A DNA stretch of 64,000 nt. It comes from Desulfotomaculum copahuensis (GTDB lineage: Bacteria; Bacillota; Desulfotomaculia; Desulfotomaculales; Desulfovirgulaceae). A model generated the notes under the pieces. It had not been told where the DNA came from and searched no databases. It worked only from the letters and a program-made list of their open reading frames with translations. Position numbers and translations under genes: made by a program. Below are positions 18,777-27,475 of the stretch, in pieces (the first letter of the stretch is position 1; every line of letters starts with the position of its first letter). The stretch is from NCBI RefSeq assembly GCF_001655685.1, contig NZ_LYVF01000197.1:1-64000 (forward strand). The letters run 5' to 3'.

Positions 18777-18784
18777 CACTGTCT

Positions 18785-19057
18785 TTACTCGACCTTTTTT
18801 TTGTCCATCTCCAGCAACTCCAACAATTCGTCGTACTCCTTCTGCAGCTTCATCAAGTCGTCGGCGATGTTCAGAGCGGTGAGTATGGACCCCTTGGCCA
18901 GCCCCAGGCTCGGGTTGCGTGTGATTACCTGGCGCATCTTCTTGTTTACGAACTGGGCCAGCAGGCGTAAATACTCTTCCTGCCCTTCACCCTTCAGGAT
19001 GTAATACTCACCGAATATCTCCACTTCCACCCGGGTTTCCTGCGGCGTCTTTCCCAT
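18785..19057 (-). CDS. zapA: Cell division protein ZapA
   Basis: A 90-residue protein that bundles FtsZ at the division ring. It has the short beta-rich N-terminal part (TRVEVEIFGEYYILKG) followed by helices (EYLRLLAQFVNKKMRQV; ALNIADDLMKLQKEYDELLELLEMDKKKVE split) that form the dimer coiled coil. The ATG at 19057 is chosen over an upstream in-frame ATG because AGGGGGAA sits at the right distance. Its position after pheT is conserved in Clostridia. Confidence 0.9.
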   Translation of the reverse strand: MGKTPQETRVEVEIFGEYYILKGEGQEEYLRLLAQFVNKKMRQVITRNPSLGLAKGSILTALNIADDLMKLQKEYDELLELLEMDKKKVE

Positions 19058-19157
19058 GGCCGTTCCCCCTGGCATGTTAAAGTTGTTAAGTCCTTCGCCG
19101 GCAAATGGGAAATTCCTGCCTCCAGCGACATCTTTTTTCCAAAATTAATTTTTTCGG

Positions 19158-21581
19158 TCAACCGCGTAATTCCGCGCCCAACTGTTTGGCCAGTGCGGCG
19201 GAAATAGCCGCCGTATGGGCGAGCACCTCGGCATCGGTAAGTGTCCGGTCGCCGGCTTGAAATTTCAAGGCAAAGGCCAGACTGCGATAACCCTCCTTCA
19301 CCTGTTCCCCTTGGTAAACGTCAAACAAACGGACGGAGCTTAAAAGCGCGCCGCCGGCCTTGCGAATAATACGCAGCACTTCCCGGGCCGGGATTTCTTT
19401 GCGCACCACCACGGCCAGATCCCGGTCCATGGCGGGAAAACGGGGCAGGGACTGATACCGGGGAACACGGCCGGACCGCGTCAGCAGTGAAGCCAGATCC
19501 AGTTCAAAGGCGGTAACCCTTGCCGGCAGTTCAAAGCTTTCCAGCACATCCGGGTGCAACTCGCCCAGCACCCCCAGTTTTTCTTCACCGGCATAAACGG
19601 CGGCCGTCCGGCCGGGATGAAAGGAGGGATCCCCGGTCAGCGGCTCGAAATGCAGGACGTCAAGGCCGATCTCCCGGGCCAGCGTTTCCAGGACGCCCTT
19701 GAGGAAAAAGAAATCCAGCACCTGCGCCGGCCGGTTCCAGCCGGCCGGCATCTGTCCCGTCACCGCCGCGGCCAGCGCCGGCCGTTCTTCCGGCAATGGC
19801 TCGCCGTCCCGCGGGAAATAGACCCGGCCGATCTCAAAAACGGCTCCGTCAGTCACCCGCCGGTTGAAATTGCGCTGCAGCACCTCCACCAGGCCGGGCA
19901 GCAGCATGGTGCGCATCACAGATTGCTCTTCGCTCAGGGGGTTTTGCAGTGCCAGCGTCTGCCGCCGTTCACTGCCGGACGGCAGGTGGAAGCGGTCCGC
20001 AAAAACCGGGCTGGTAAAACTGTAGGTAACCACTTCCGTCAGGCCGCATTGCGCCAGTACGTCTTTCACCCGGGCGGTCAGGCTTTGTTCCGCCGTGCGT
20101 GCCCCGCGGGTGGCGGCGCCGGACGGCAGGGTGGCCGGAATGCGGTGGTAGCCATGCATACGCGCTACTTCTTCAATTAGATCGATTTCCAGCCCCACGT
20201 CCACCCGGTGGCTGGGTACCGTAACCAGCAAATCCCCCCCGGCATCCTGCACGCCGAAGTCCAGACGGGACAGGATGCCCGCCGCCTCCTCCCGGGACAC
20301 TGCCACCCCAAGCACCTGGCCGGCCCGTTCCGGACGCAGGATGATCGTTTTCGGGGTGTGGGAAACCGGATAGTTATCAATGACACCGCTGCATATTTCA
20401 CCCGCCCCCAGTTGTTGCAGCAACTGGGCCGCCCGGTCGGCGGCCCGCCGGCACCCCGCCGGGTCGATCCCCTTTTCAAAACGGGTGGAGGCCTCGGAGC
20501 GCAGGCCGAGGGCGCGGGAAGTACGGCGTACACTAACCGGATGGAAATAGGCCGATTCCAGCAGCACGCTGGTGGTTTTTCCGGTTACTTCCGTGGCCAG
20601 GCCGCCCATCACCCCGGCCACCGCCACCGGACCGCCCGGATCGGCGATCACCAGCATGTCCCCGGTCAGCCGGCGTTCCACATTGTCCAGGGAAATCAGC
20701 ACTTCATTTTCGCGCGCCCGGCGCACAATGATCCGTCCGTCCCGCAGGGTGTCGAAATCAAATGCGTGCAGCGGCTGCCCCAGTTCAATCATCACATAGT
20801 TGGTGATGTCCACCAGGTTGTTGATCGGCCGTACCCCCGCCGCGCGCAGGCGCTCCTGCATCCACAGCGGCGAGGGGCCGATTTTGATGTTCGTAAACAA
20901 CCGGGCCACATAGCGCCGGCATAAATCAGGCTCGGCAATATCCACCTGCGCCCGGCCCGCGATGGAAGCCGGAATTTCCGTCACCACCGGCACGGGCGGA
21001 CGCAATTCCCGTCCCAAAAGGGCGGCCGCCTCCCGGGCCACGCCGAGCATGGACAGACAGTCGCCCCGGTTGGGGGTGAGATCCAGTTCCAGGATCACAT
21101 CGTCCAGTCCGATCACCGGCCGGATGTCCTGCCCGAGCGGGGTGTCCGGGGGCAGAATCATAATGCCGTGCGCCTGATCGGCGGGCATGGCGGCCGGATC
21201 CAGGCCCAACTCCTGGCCGGAGCAGAGCATGCCGCGCGACTCCACTCCGCGCAACCTGGCTTTTTTAATCACCAGACCGCCGGCCAGACGGGCGCCTTCC
21301 ACCGCCACCGGCACTACCTGGCCTTCCCGTACATTGGTGGCCCCGGTGACAATCTGCCGGATTTCCCCCTCCCCGGTGGTCACGGTACAAACCACCAGCT
21401 TGTCGGCATTGGGATGGGTTTCTATTTTCAAAATGCGACCGGTAAAAACATTTTCAATGCCGGCGCCCAGATCCTGCAGTCCTTCCACAGCTACGCCGGC
21501 CATGGTCATCCGGTCGGCCAGTTCGGCCGGCGGCACGGGAATGTCCACATATTCCCGCAGCCATTTAAACGAAACGCGCAA
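19158..21581 (-). CDS. pheT: Phenylalanyl-tRNA synthetase beta subunit
   Basis: The 807-residue beta chain of the cytoplasmic (alpha-beta)2 enzyme. Order: EMAP/tRNA-binding domain (residues about 40-155), B3/4 editing domain, B5 DNA-binding-like domain (RPERAGQVLGVAVSREEAAGIL), the inactive catalytic-like core, and the C-terminal ferredoxin-fold anticodon-binding domain (RFPAMDRDLAVVVRKEIPAREV). The length is normal. The start is a TTG at 21581 with AAGGGGG 9 nt upstream, immediately after the pheS stop (14-bp gap), so translation is probably coupled. Expression is set by the Phe T-box before pheS. Confidence 0.97.
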   Translation of the reverse strand: MRVSFKWLREYVDIPVPPAELADRMTMAGVAVEGLQDLGAGIENVFTGRILKIETHPNADKLVVCTVTTGEGEIRQIVTGATNVREGQVVPVAVEGARLAGGLVIKKARLRGVESRGMLCSGQELGLDPAAMPADQAHGIMILPPDTPLGQDIRPVIGLDDVILELDLTPNRGDCLSMLGVAREAAALLGRELRPPVPVVTEIPASIAGRAQVDIAEPDLCRRYVARLFTNIKIGPSPLWMQERLRAAGVRPINNLVDITNYVMIELGQPLHAFDFDTLRDGRIIVRRARENEVLISLDNVERRLTGDMLVIADPGGPVAVAGVMGGLATEVTGKTTSVLLESAYFHPVSVRRTSRALGLRSEASTRFEKGIDPAGCRRAADRAAQLLQQLGAGEICSGVIDNYPVSHTPKTIILRPERAGQVLGVAVSREEAAGILSRLDFGVQDAGGDLLVTVPSHRVDVGLEIDLIEEVARMHGYHRIPATLPSGAATRGARTAEQSLTARVKDVLAQCGLTEVVTYSFTSPVFADRFHLPSGSERRQTLALQNPLSEEQSVMRTMLLPGLVEVLQRNFNRRVTDGAVFEIGRVYFPRDGEPLPEERPALAAAVTGQMPAGWNRPAQVLDFFFLKGVLETLAREIGLDVLHFEPLTGDPSFHPGRTAAVYAGEEKLGVLGELHPDVLESFELPARVTAFELDLASLLTRSGRVPRYQSLPRFPAMDRDLAVVVRKEIPAREVLRIIRKAGGALLSSVRLFDVYQGEQVKEGYRSLAFALKFQAGDRTLTDAEVLAHTAAISAALAKQLGAELRG

Positions 21582-21595
21582 GTTTATGTACCCCC

Positions 21596-22618
21596 TTAAA
21601 ACTGCGCCAAAAAACGCAGATCGTTGTCAAAAAGCAGGCGCAGGTCGTCAATACCGTATTTGAGCATGGCGATGCGTTCAATGCCCATGCCGAAAGCGAA
21701 GCCGGTCACTTCCCCGGCATCGTAGCCGGACATTTCCAGCACCCGCGGATGCACCATGCCTGAACCCAGGATCTCGAGCCAACCGGTGTGGGAACACACC
21801 CGGCACCCCTTGCCGCCGCACATGACACAGGAGATGTCCACCTCGGCGCTGGGTTCGGTAAAGGGGAAAAAGCTGGGTCTAAAGCGCGTGCGTGTGCCGG
21901 CGCCGAACATTTCCTCAGCAAATACATTCAAGACGCCTTTTAAATCGCCGAAGGTAATCCGCCGGTCGATGGCCAGACCCTCCACCTGGTGGAACATGGG
22001 CGAATGGGTGGCGTCGTCGTCCCGCCGGTAAACCTTGCCCGGGGCGATGATCTTCACCGGCACGGAAGGGGCGGTGCGCTCCATGGTGCGCACCTGCACG
22101 GGCGAGGTGTGTGTGCGCAGGAGCACTTCGGGGCCGATAAAAAAGGAGTCCTGCATGTCCCGGGCCGGGTGGTCCTTGGGCAGGTTCAGCGCTTCAAAGT
22201 TATAATAATCCAGCTCCACTTCCGGCCCCTCGGCAATGGAAAACCCCAGTCCCAGAAAAATATCTTCGATCTCGCGGCGCACCCTGGTCAAGGGGTGCAG
22301 ACGCCCCGGATAAAAAGCTGTTCCCGGCAAGGTGACATCAATGGTTTCGGCCGCCAGGCGGGCGTGCTTCTGTGCTTCCTTGAGCTCCGCCGTACGGGCA
22401 GACAGGTGCGCTTCAATGGATTCGCGCACCTGGTTGGCCAGATGTCCGACGGCCGGGCGCTGTTCCGCCGGCAATGCACCCATACCCCGCAGCACATGGG
22501 TGAGTTCGCCCCTTTTACCCAGGTAACGCACCCGGACGGCGTTCAATTCGTCCAGGCTGCCGGCCTGGGACAATGCCTGCCGGGCGGCCGCCTCAATTTC
22601 ATGCAGCTGTTCTTCCAA
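21596..22618 (-). CDS. pheS: Phenylalanyl-tRNA synthetase alpha subunit
   Basis: The 340-residue catalytic chain. An N-terminal coiled coil (residues 1-85) precedes the class II core: [22 protein letters not shown], motif 2 ([33 protein letters not shown]) and motif 3 ([18 protein letters not shown]). A four-cysteine [12 protein letters not shown] segment is present, as in many Firmicutes PheS. The start is TTG at 22618 with AAGGGGAG upstream. It is the first gene of the unit pheS-pheT-zapA. Confidence 0.97.
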   Translation of the reverse strand: MEEQLHEIEAAARQALSQAGSLDELNAVRVRYLGKRGELTHVLRGMGALPAEQRPAVGHLANQVRESIEAHLSARTAELKEAQKHARLAAETIDVTLPGTAFYPGRLHPLTRVRREIEDIFLGLGFSIAEGPEVELDYYNFEALNLPKDHPARDMQDSFFIGPEVLLRTHTSPVQVRTMERTAPSVPVKIIAPGKVYRRDDDATHSPMFHQVEGLAIDRRITFGDLKGVLNVFAEEMFGAGTRTRFRPSFFPFTEPSAEVDISCVMCGGKGCRVCSHTGWLEILGSGMVHPRVLEMSGYDAGEVTGFAFGMGIERIAMLKYGIDDLRLLFDNDLRFLAQF

Positions 22619-22664
22619 ACGTAATAACTCCCCTTCCCGTTGTTATTCGACATAATTTTTCCCC

Positions 22665-22933
22665 AAAACACAAAAACCGCCCCTGCAGGGACGGATGTCT
22701 TCCGCGGAACCACCCTCATTGGAACAAAATCATCACACCGGGAATAAAGGCTGCGCGCCTTTTCCCGCTTCCGGTAACGGTGGAAGTGCCGGCTACACCT
22801 ACTTGTGAGCACGTTCAGCTGCAGTATCCGGGGTGAACTTCAACAGCTTTTCGACATAGAAGGGCTTCCAGTCCATGACCCTTTCTCCCTGGATGCGGCC
22901 GGCCGTCTACTTTTCCCCGTCATCACCGTTATA
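22665..22933 (-). promoter_or_regulatory. T-box riboswitch, phenylalanine type
   Basis: The leader of pheS has a stem I with CAGGGAGAAAGGG and GGACTGGAAGCCC features and a specifier loop GAAG-TTC-ACC, with the Phe codon TTC at 22835-22837. The T-box element AGGGTGGTTCCGCGG lies at about 22702-22716, and the terminator stem CCGTCCC-TGCA-GGGGCGG plus TTTTTG at 22672-22694. Uncharged tRNA-Phe should stabilise the antiterminator and allow transcription into pheST. The T-box reads TGGTTCC where TGGNACC is usual. A 25-codon frame starting MDWKPFYVEK overlaps stem I and is probably fortuitous. Confidence 0.92.
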
Positions 22934-22939
22934 TTTTAT

Positions 22940-22968
22940 ATTATAAATGGAAAGAAACCCTAGTGCAA
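22940..22968 (-). promoter_or_regulatory. Promoter of pheS T-box transcript
   Basis: On the reverse strand TTGCAC (22963-22968) and TATAAT (22940-22945) are 17 bp apart. Transcription should begin near 22933, directly before the T-box stem I. Confidence 0.85.
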
Positions 22969-23131
22969 TGCCAGCCTGCGGTAGAGCATATAGGCGCGGA
23001 CAGAACCGGTAGCTTCGAACAGCCTCCAAAAAAATTCGGCGGTTAAAAACACTTAACCACGACCTTTCCATATTTTTTGGGGACCCTTCGTCATTGATTA
23101 TATCACAAGCCCCGGTGCAAAACAAGGAAGT

Positions 23132-23950
23132 TTACTGAAAAATCGGGAAGGCACGCCGCTGGCGCACCGCCTCGTAAAGCATGATTGATGCGGCCATGGC
23201 CACATTCAACGATTCGGCCCGTCCGGACATGGGAATACTTGCCTGTTCACTTTTCGCCAGTACGGCCGGGGAAATACCGCCGGCCTCATTGCCCACGGCC
23301 AGCACCACCGGCCCGCTCAGATCAATCTGGTCAATGAATGACGGCGCCCGGGGCACACCGGCCACCACCGGCAGACCGGCCCCGGCCAGGGCGGTCAGAA
23401 CTTTATCCGCGCCGTCCATGATTACCGGCAGGTGAAAAAGCGAGCCCATAGTGGCCCGGACGGTTTTGGGCGCAAAAGCATCCACCGTTCCCGGCAGCAA
23501 AATCACCCCGTCCGCCCCGGCGGCGTCGGCGCTGCGGATAATGGCGCCGAGATTGCCCGGGTCCTGCACGCCGTCCGCCAGCAACAGCAAAGAAGGCCGC
23601 CCGGCCAGCAACCCGTCCAGTGTGTATGCCGTCCGCCGGGCCACAGCCAGCACACCCTGGGGAGAAACAGTATCCGCCAGCGTCCGGAACAGCTCATCCG
23701 TCACTTCCAGCACCCGCCCGCCCCGTTCCCGGACGGTGTCTGTCAGCGTCCTTCCGGCACCGGACGCCGCCCCGGCGGTATGGACCAGCGTTTCCACCAT
23801 CCACCCGGCAGCCAGGGCTTCTTCCAGCAAGCGCACCCCTTCCAGTATGAACTTGCCTTCCCTTTCCCGGAACCGGCGGCCGGCCAAACGGCGCATGTAT
23901 TTGATTTGTTCATTGTTGCGGCTTGTTACCTGCATGTCAATCCGATCCAC
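23132..23950 (-). CDS. TrmH/SpoU-family RNA methyltransferase
   Basis: A 272-residue SPOUT methyltransferase that probably 2'-O-methylates ribosomal or transfer RNA. The N-terminal substrate-binding part contains the typical KFILEGVRLLEEAL. The knot domain has motif 1 (DPGNLGAIIRSADAAG), motif 2 (LAVGNEAGGIS) and motif 3 (IPMSGRAESLNVAMAASIMLYE split). The position between rplT and pheS is the conserved place for this gene in Firmicutes (ysgA-like), which supports an rRNA target. The start is uncertain: GTG at 23950, 7 bp after the ktrA stop, or ATG at 23935. Confidence 0.92.
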   Translation of the reverse strand: MDRIDMQVTSRNNEQIKYMRRLAGRRFREREGKFILEGVRLLEEALAAGWMVETLVHTAGAASGAGRTLTDTVRERGGRVLEVTDELFRTLADTVSPQGVLAVARRTAYTLDGLLAGRPSLLLLADGVQDPGNLGAIIRSADAAGADGVILLPGTVDAFAPKTVRATMGSLFHLPVIMDGADKVLTALAGAGLPVVAGVPRAPSFIDQIDLSGPVVLAVGNEAGGISPAVLAKSEQASIPMSGRAESLNVAMAASIMLYEAVRQRRAFPIFQ

Positions 23951-23957
23951 GACCGGG

Positions 23958-24602
23958 CTATCCGCTCAGACTGCGCAATTTATCATTGCGGCCCACGATC
24001 ACCAGCACATCTCCTTCCTGGATCACCTGCTTCGCTCCGGGGGAAATGATCACCTCGTGCCCGCGGCGCACAGCCAGCACGGTAACACCGTATTCCTGGC
24101 GCATGGCTGATTCCTGCAAAGTTTTGCCGATAAATTCGGGCGGCGCGAGCAGTTCGACAATGCTAAAATCCGGAGACAGGTTGATCTGGTCCAGAATGTT
24201 CCGGGAAACCAGGGCGTGAGCCAGGCGCACCCCCATATCCCGTTCCGGGAATACCACCATGTCGGCGCCCACTTTTTGCAGCACCTTGCCGTGCAATTCG
24301 GTCTGCGCCTTGGCCACTACCCTGGGCACACCCATTTCTTTCAACATCACCGTAACCAGAATACTGGACTGCACCTCATGGCCGATAGCCACGATCACCA
24401 CGTCAAAATTACGCACGCCCAGAGATTTCAACGCCTGTTCGTCCATGGCGTCCACCTGCACGGCATAGGTTACCTCGTCGGTAATATCGTTCACCCGGTC
24501 CTCGCTGGTATCCACAGCCAGCACATCATAGCCCATACGGGACAGGGTGCGGGCCACACTGGAACCGAAGCGGCCCAGGCCGATCACGGCAAACTGTTTC
24601 AC
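23958..24602 (-). CDS. ktrA: Ktr/Trk potassium uptake regulatory subunit (RCK)
   Basis: A 214-residue cytoplasmic gating ring subunit. An N-terminal RCK/Rossmann domain has the nucleotide-binding GLGRFGSSVARTL and acidic beta-2 end VDTSEDRV; the C-terminal TrkA-C domain spans about residues 135-214. KtrA-type rings bind ATP/ADP or c-di-AMP and open the KtrB channel. It follows the channel gene by 9 bp in the same direction, so the pair is one operon, and the RNA methyltransferase gene follows after only 7 bp. Confidence 0.93.
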   Translation of the reverse strand: MKQFAVIGLGRFGSSVARTLSRMGYDVLAVDTSEDRVNDITDEVTYAVQVDAMDEQALKSLGVRNFDVVIVAIGHEVQSSILVTVMLKEMGVPRVVAKAQTELHGKVLQKVGADMVVFPERDMGVRLAHALVSRNILDQINLSPDFSIVELLAPPEFIGKTLQESAMRQEYGVTVLAVRRGHEVIISPGAKQVIQEGDVLVIVGRNDKLRSLSG

Positions 24603-24611
24603 TAAAAACCA

Positions 24612-25997
24612 CTACCCCACCATGATTTTTTCTTCCGGATAACGGACCGCGCTTTTCCGCCGCCGCTGGGCCAGGGCATAGGCCAGGGTCAGCGGCCCCA
24701 ACCGGCCGGCGAACATGGTCAAAATGATTAAAACCCGTCCGGCCGGGGAAAGGTGCGGCGTCAGGCCCATACTCAGTCCCACCGTGCCAAAGGCGGAGGT
24801 GGTTTCAAAAAGGGCTTCCAGAAACCGGCTCCGCTCGGTGATGCATAACAACAGTGAAACCAGGACAACCAGAAAGACGGACAGCAAAAATACGGTCAAG
24901 GCCTTGTAAACCTGCCAGGGTGGAATACGGCGGCGAAACAGTTCCACATCCTCCCTGCCGCCGGCCATGGACCAGACGGTAATACCAAGTACGCCGAAAG
25001 TGGTGGTCTTGATGCCGCCACCGGTGGATCCCGGCGAGGCGCCGATAAACATCAGGATGATCATTAAAAACAGGGTGGCATCGCCAAGCGCGGCGATATC
25101 CACGCTGTTGAACCCGGCCGTACGCGGAACGACGGCCTGGAAAAAAGAGGCCAGCAGCTTGCCGTACAAGGGCAGCGAGCCAAGAACATTGCGCCATTCC
25201 AGCAGGGCAAACAGAACCGTACCGCCCAGGAGCAACGATGCCGTTACCCGCAGCACCAGGCGGGCATGCACGGAAAGCCGGCGGGTGCGGCGGAAATTAT
25301 ACAGTTCCAGCACCACCGCAAAACCGAGCCCGCCGAGTATAATCAGGAAGGCCACGGAAAGGGTGATTACCGGGTCGTTGACATAGCCGGTCAGGCTGCG
25401 AAAACCGCCAATAATGTCAATGCCGGCATTGTTAAAGGCGGAAACGGCATGAAACACCCCCAGCCACAGGCCACGCTGCCAGCCGTAATCGAAAGACCAG
25501 CGCGCGGCCAGCACGAGGGCGAAAAAACCCTCCGTGATGACGGTAAAAATCAGCACGGCGCGCACCAGGCGAACCACTCCGGCCACATTCACCTGGTTTA
25601 ACGATTCCTGGATGACCAGTCTTTCCCTTAAACCGATACGCCGGCCCATAAACACAAAAAACAGTGTGGCCATACTCATAAAACCCAAGCCGCCCACCTG
25701 GATCAGGACCAGAATGACCACCTGGCCGAAAGCCGTCCAGTGTGTGCCCGTATCCACCACCACCAGTCCGGTTACACACACCGCCGAGGTTGCTGTAAAC
25801 AGGGCGGTGAGAAAACCGGTCTGCCGGCCGGGCATGGTGGATACGGGCAGCATGAGCAGCAATGCCCCGGCCAGGATCACGCCGGCAAAACCAAGCACCA
25901 GGATTTGTGCCGGAGTCAGGGAGATTTTTATTTTTTTACCGGTATGGTTCTGTATACTCAAATTGCTTTCCAGCACCGGCACCGGCCTCATCCCCAT
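24612..25997 (-). CDS. ktrB: Ktr/Trk potassium channel subunit
   Basis: A 461-residue membrane protein of the SKT superfamily with four M1-P-M2 repeats. The selectivity-filter glycines are visible in each repeat: SAVCVTGL, SAFNNAGI, VPRTAGFN and SAFGTVGL. The mid-region has the gate-like GASPGSTGGGIKTTT segment. It imports K+ (often with Na+) under control of the RCK subunit downstream. The ATG at 25997 has a weak ribosome site; a TTG 11 codons in, preceded by GGAAA, is an alternative. Confidence 0.93.
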   Translation of the reverse strand: MGMRPVPVLESNLSIQNHTGKKIKISLTPAQILVLGFAGVILAGALLLMLPVSTMPGRQTGFLTALFTATSAVCVTGLVVVDTGTHWTAFGQVVILVLIQVGGLGFMSMATLFFVFMGRRIGLRERLVIQESLNQVNVAGVVRLVRAVLIFTVITEGFFALVLAARWSFDYGWQRGLWLGVFHAVSAFNNAGIDIIGGFRSLTGYVNDPVITLSVAFLIILGGLGFAVVLELYNFRRTRRLSVHARLVLRVTASLLLGGTVLFALLEWRNVLGSLPLYGKLLASFFQAVVPRTAGFNSVDIAALGDATLFLMIILMFIGASPGSTGGGIKTTTFGVLGITVWSMAGGREDVELFRRRIPPWQVYKALTVFLLSVFLVVLVSLLLCITERSRFLEALFETTSAFGTVGLSMGLTPHLSPAGRVLIILTMFAGRLGPLTLAYALAQRRRKSAVRYPEEKIMVG

Positions 25998-26029
25998 ACG
26001 CTGTTTTCCATAAAATTGTATTCAGCGCT

Positions 26030-26058
26030 ATTATAATATCGCGTGCAACAAAAGTCCA
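26030..26058 (-). promoter_or_regulatory. Promoter of ktrB-ktrA
   Basis: On the reverse strand TGGACT (26053-26058) and TATAAT (26030-26035) are 17 bp apart, about 30 bp before the ktrB start. It overlaps the edge of the rplT terminator region. Confidence 0.7.
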
Positions 26059-26060
26059 GA

Positions 26061-26098
26061 AAAACTAAAAGCATGGTCGACAGCCATGCTTAGTTTTT
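26061..26098 (-). terminator. Terminator after rplT
   Basis: On the reverse strand AAAACTAAGCATGG pairs with CCATGCTTTTAGTTTT (two-base bulge), ending in a T-run. It ends the infC-rpmI-rplT transcript just before the ktrB promoter. Confidence 0.85.
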
Positions 26099-26118
26099 CC
26101 CGGCAATGAAAACAGGTT

Positions 26119-26478
26119 CTAAGAACCGATCCGGGATTTGGCCACTTCCACCAGTTGACCGAATGCCCGGGCATCGTTAACCGCCAGATCGGCCAGGATT
26201 TTACGGTTCACTTCCACCCCGGCCAGACGCAGGCCGTTCATCAACCGGCTGTAAGTAATGCCGTTCATGCGGGCGGCCGCATTGATGCGGGCAATCCACA
26301 ACTTGCGGAAATCACGCTTTCTGTTCCGGCGGTCCCGGTAGGCATAAAGCAGGGAACGCATCACCTGCTGGTTGGCCACCCGGAAGAGCTTGCTTTTCGC
26401 TCCCCGGTAGCCCCGGGCCAGCTTGAGTATTTTTTTGTGCCTTTTACGGGAAACCACACTGCTTTTAGCGCGTGGCAT
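26119..26478 (-). CDS. rplT: Ribosomal protein bL20
   Basis: The 119-residue 50S protein with the basic N-terminal arm [24 protein letters not shown] (split) and the globular part [26 protein letters not shown]. It is needed early in large-subunit assembly and, in Firmicutes, represses its own operon by binding the infC leader. The second of two in-frame ATGs (26478) is chosen, giving the conserved MPRAKS start with GGAGG 8 nt upstream. Confidence 0.98.
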   Translation of the reverse strand: MPRAKSSVVSRKRHKKILKLARGYRGAKSKLFRVANQQVMRSLLYAYRDRRNRKRDFRKLWIARINAAARMNGITYSRLMNGLRLAGVEVNRKILADLAVNDARAFGQLVEVAKSRIGS

Positions 26479-26514
26479 AGTCATCTCCTCCTTGCAGGTC
26501 TATGACGAATGGAC

Positions 26515-26709
26515 TTAATAAGGGAGAATACGCTGCAACTTTTTGGTGTCGGACGCGCTAACCATATCCGCCTTGCGCAGGTTGCGCTTGCGTTTGGGGC
26601 TCTTTTTGCCCAGGATGTGACTGTGATAGGCGTGATTGCTTTTGAATTTACCGGTGGCCGTTTTCTTGAACCGTTTGGCGGCTCCCCGGTGGGTCTTGAT
26701 TTTGGGCAA
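26515..26709 (-). CDS. rpmI: Ribosomal protein bL35
   Basis: A 64-residue, very basic 50S protein beginning [15 protein letters not shown], with the family segment [24 protein letters not shown] split across the middle. It sits between infC and rplT as in nearly all Firmicutes. Confidence 0.98.
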   Translation of the reverse strand: MPKIKTHRGAAKRFKKTATGKFKSNHAYHSHILGKKSPKRKRNLRKADMVSASDTKKLQRILPY

Positions 26710-26731
26710 TGCAGGGCACTCCTTTCCACTT

Positions 26732-27271
26732 TTACTCTTGTTTGGCTTCCTGTTTTAATGCATCCTGACGGGGCGCCAGAATCATAATCATGTTTTTACC
26801 TTCCAGCTTGGGCTGTCTTTCCACGTTGGCGATGTCCTTGACCTGTTCGGCCAGACGGACCAGAAGCTGGTGGCCCAATTGGGTATGCACGATTTCCCGG
26901 CCCCGGAACATGATCGTCGCCTTGACCTTGTCCCCGTCTTTCAAAAAGCGCTCGGCGTTCCTGGCCTTAACGTGAAAATCGTGATCCTCGATGTTCGGCC
27001 GCAGCTTGACCTCTTTGATGTTGATGATGTGCTGCTTCTTGCGTGCTTCCTTGTCGCGCTTGCTCTGTTCGTATTTGTACTTGCCGAAATCCATGATCCG
27101 GCAAACCGGCGGCCGCGCCTGGGGAGCAATTTCCACCAGGTCCAGCTGTTTTTCCTCCGCCAGGCGCAGGGCCTCCCGGGTGGGCAGGATGCCAATCTGG
27201 TTGCCCTCGTCGTCCACCACCCTTACTTCCCTGACCCGAATTTCCTCATTGATCCGGAAATCCTTGGAAAT
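26732..27271 (-). CDS. infC: Translation initiation factor IF-3
   Basis: The 179-residue factor that binds the 30S subunit and checks initiator tRNA and start codon. N domain ([27 protein letters not shown]), linker, and C domain ([10 protein letters not shown]-type [21 protein letters not shown]) are complete. The start is most likely ATT at 27271: GGGAGG precedes it by 10 nt, while the GTG at 27278-27280 directly abuts the ribosome site. Rare AUU starts are the rule for infC, because IF-3 rejects them and so regulates itself. Confidence 0.96.
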   Translation of the reverse strand: MSKDFRINEEIRVREVRVVDDEGNQIGILPTREALRLAEEKQLDLVEIAPQARPPVCRIMDFGKYKYEQSKRDKEARKKQHIINIKEVKLRPNIEDHDFHVKARNAERFLKDGDKVKATIMFRGREIVHTQLGHQLLVRLAEQVKDIANVERQPKLEGKNMIMILAPRQDALKQEAKQE

Positions 27272-27416
27272 ATATATCACCTCCCGAAAAAATAAAAGCG
27301 GGCATAATTGTCCCGCCGCAACTCGAAGAAAACAACCTGTACCGACCCGGTGGACAGCCCAGGGCGTCGCCGGGTGAGAAGCGGACGGCTTCTACTTGTA
27401 ATGATCTGGGATTATC
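27272..27416 (-). promoter_or_regulatory. infC leader with attenuator (L20-leader-like)
   Basis: A structured 145-nt leader. It includes paired GAAGCCGTCCGCTTC, the ACCCGGCGAC...GTCCACCGGGT region and, right before the infC ribosome site, the terminator GCGGG-ACAATTATG-CCCGC with TTTTATTTTTT (27287-27316). The layout matches the Firmicutes leader through which bL20 represses infC-rpmI-rplT; the family assignment is from recall of its general form. Confidence 0.75.
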
Positions 27417-27422
27417 CATGTC

Positions 27423-27451
27423 ATTATAGCACGGTGCCACCGGAGCGTCAA
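27423..27451 (-). promoter_or_regulatory. Promoter of infC-rpmI-rplT
   Basis: On the reverse strand TTGACG (27446-27451) and TATAAT (27423-27428) are exactly 17 bp apart. The -35 begins 25 bp after the thrS stop, with no terminator in between, so some thrS transcripts may read through. Confidence 0.88.
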
Positions 27452-27475
27452 GGGAAAAGGGGGGACGGGGACATC

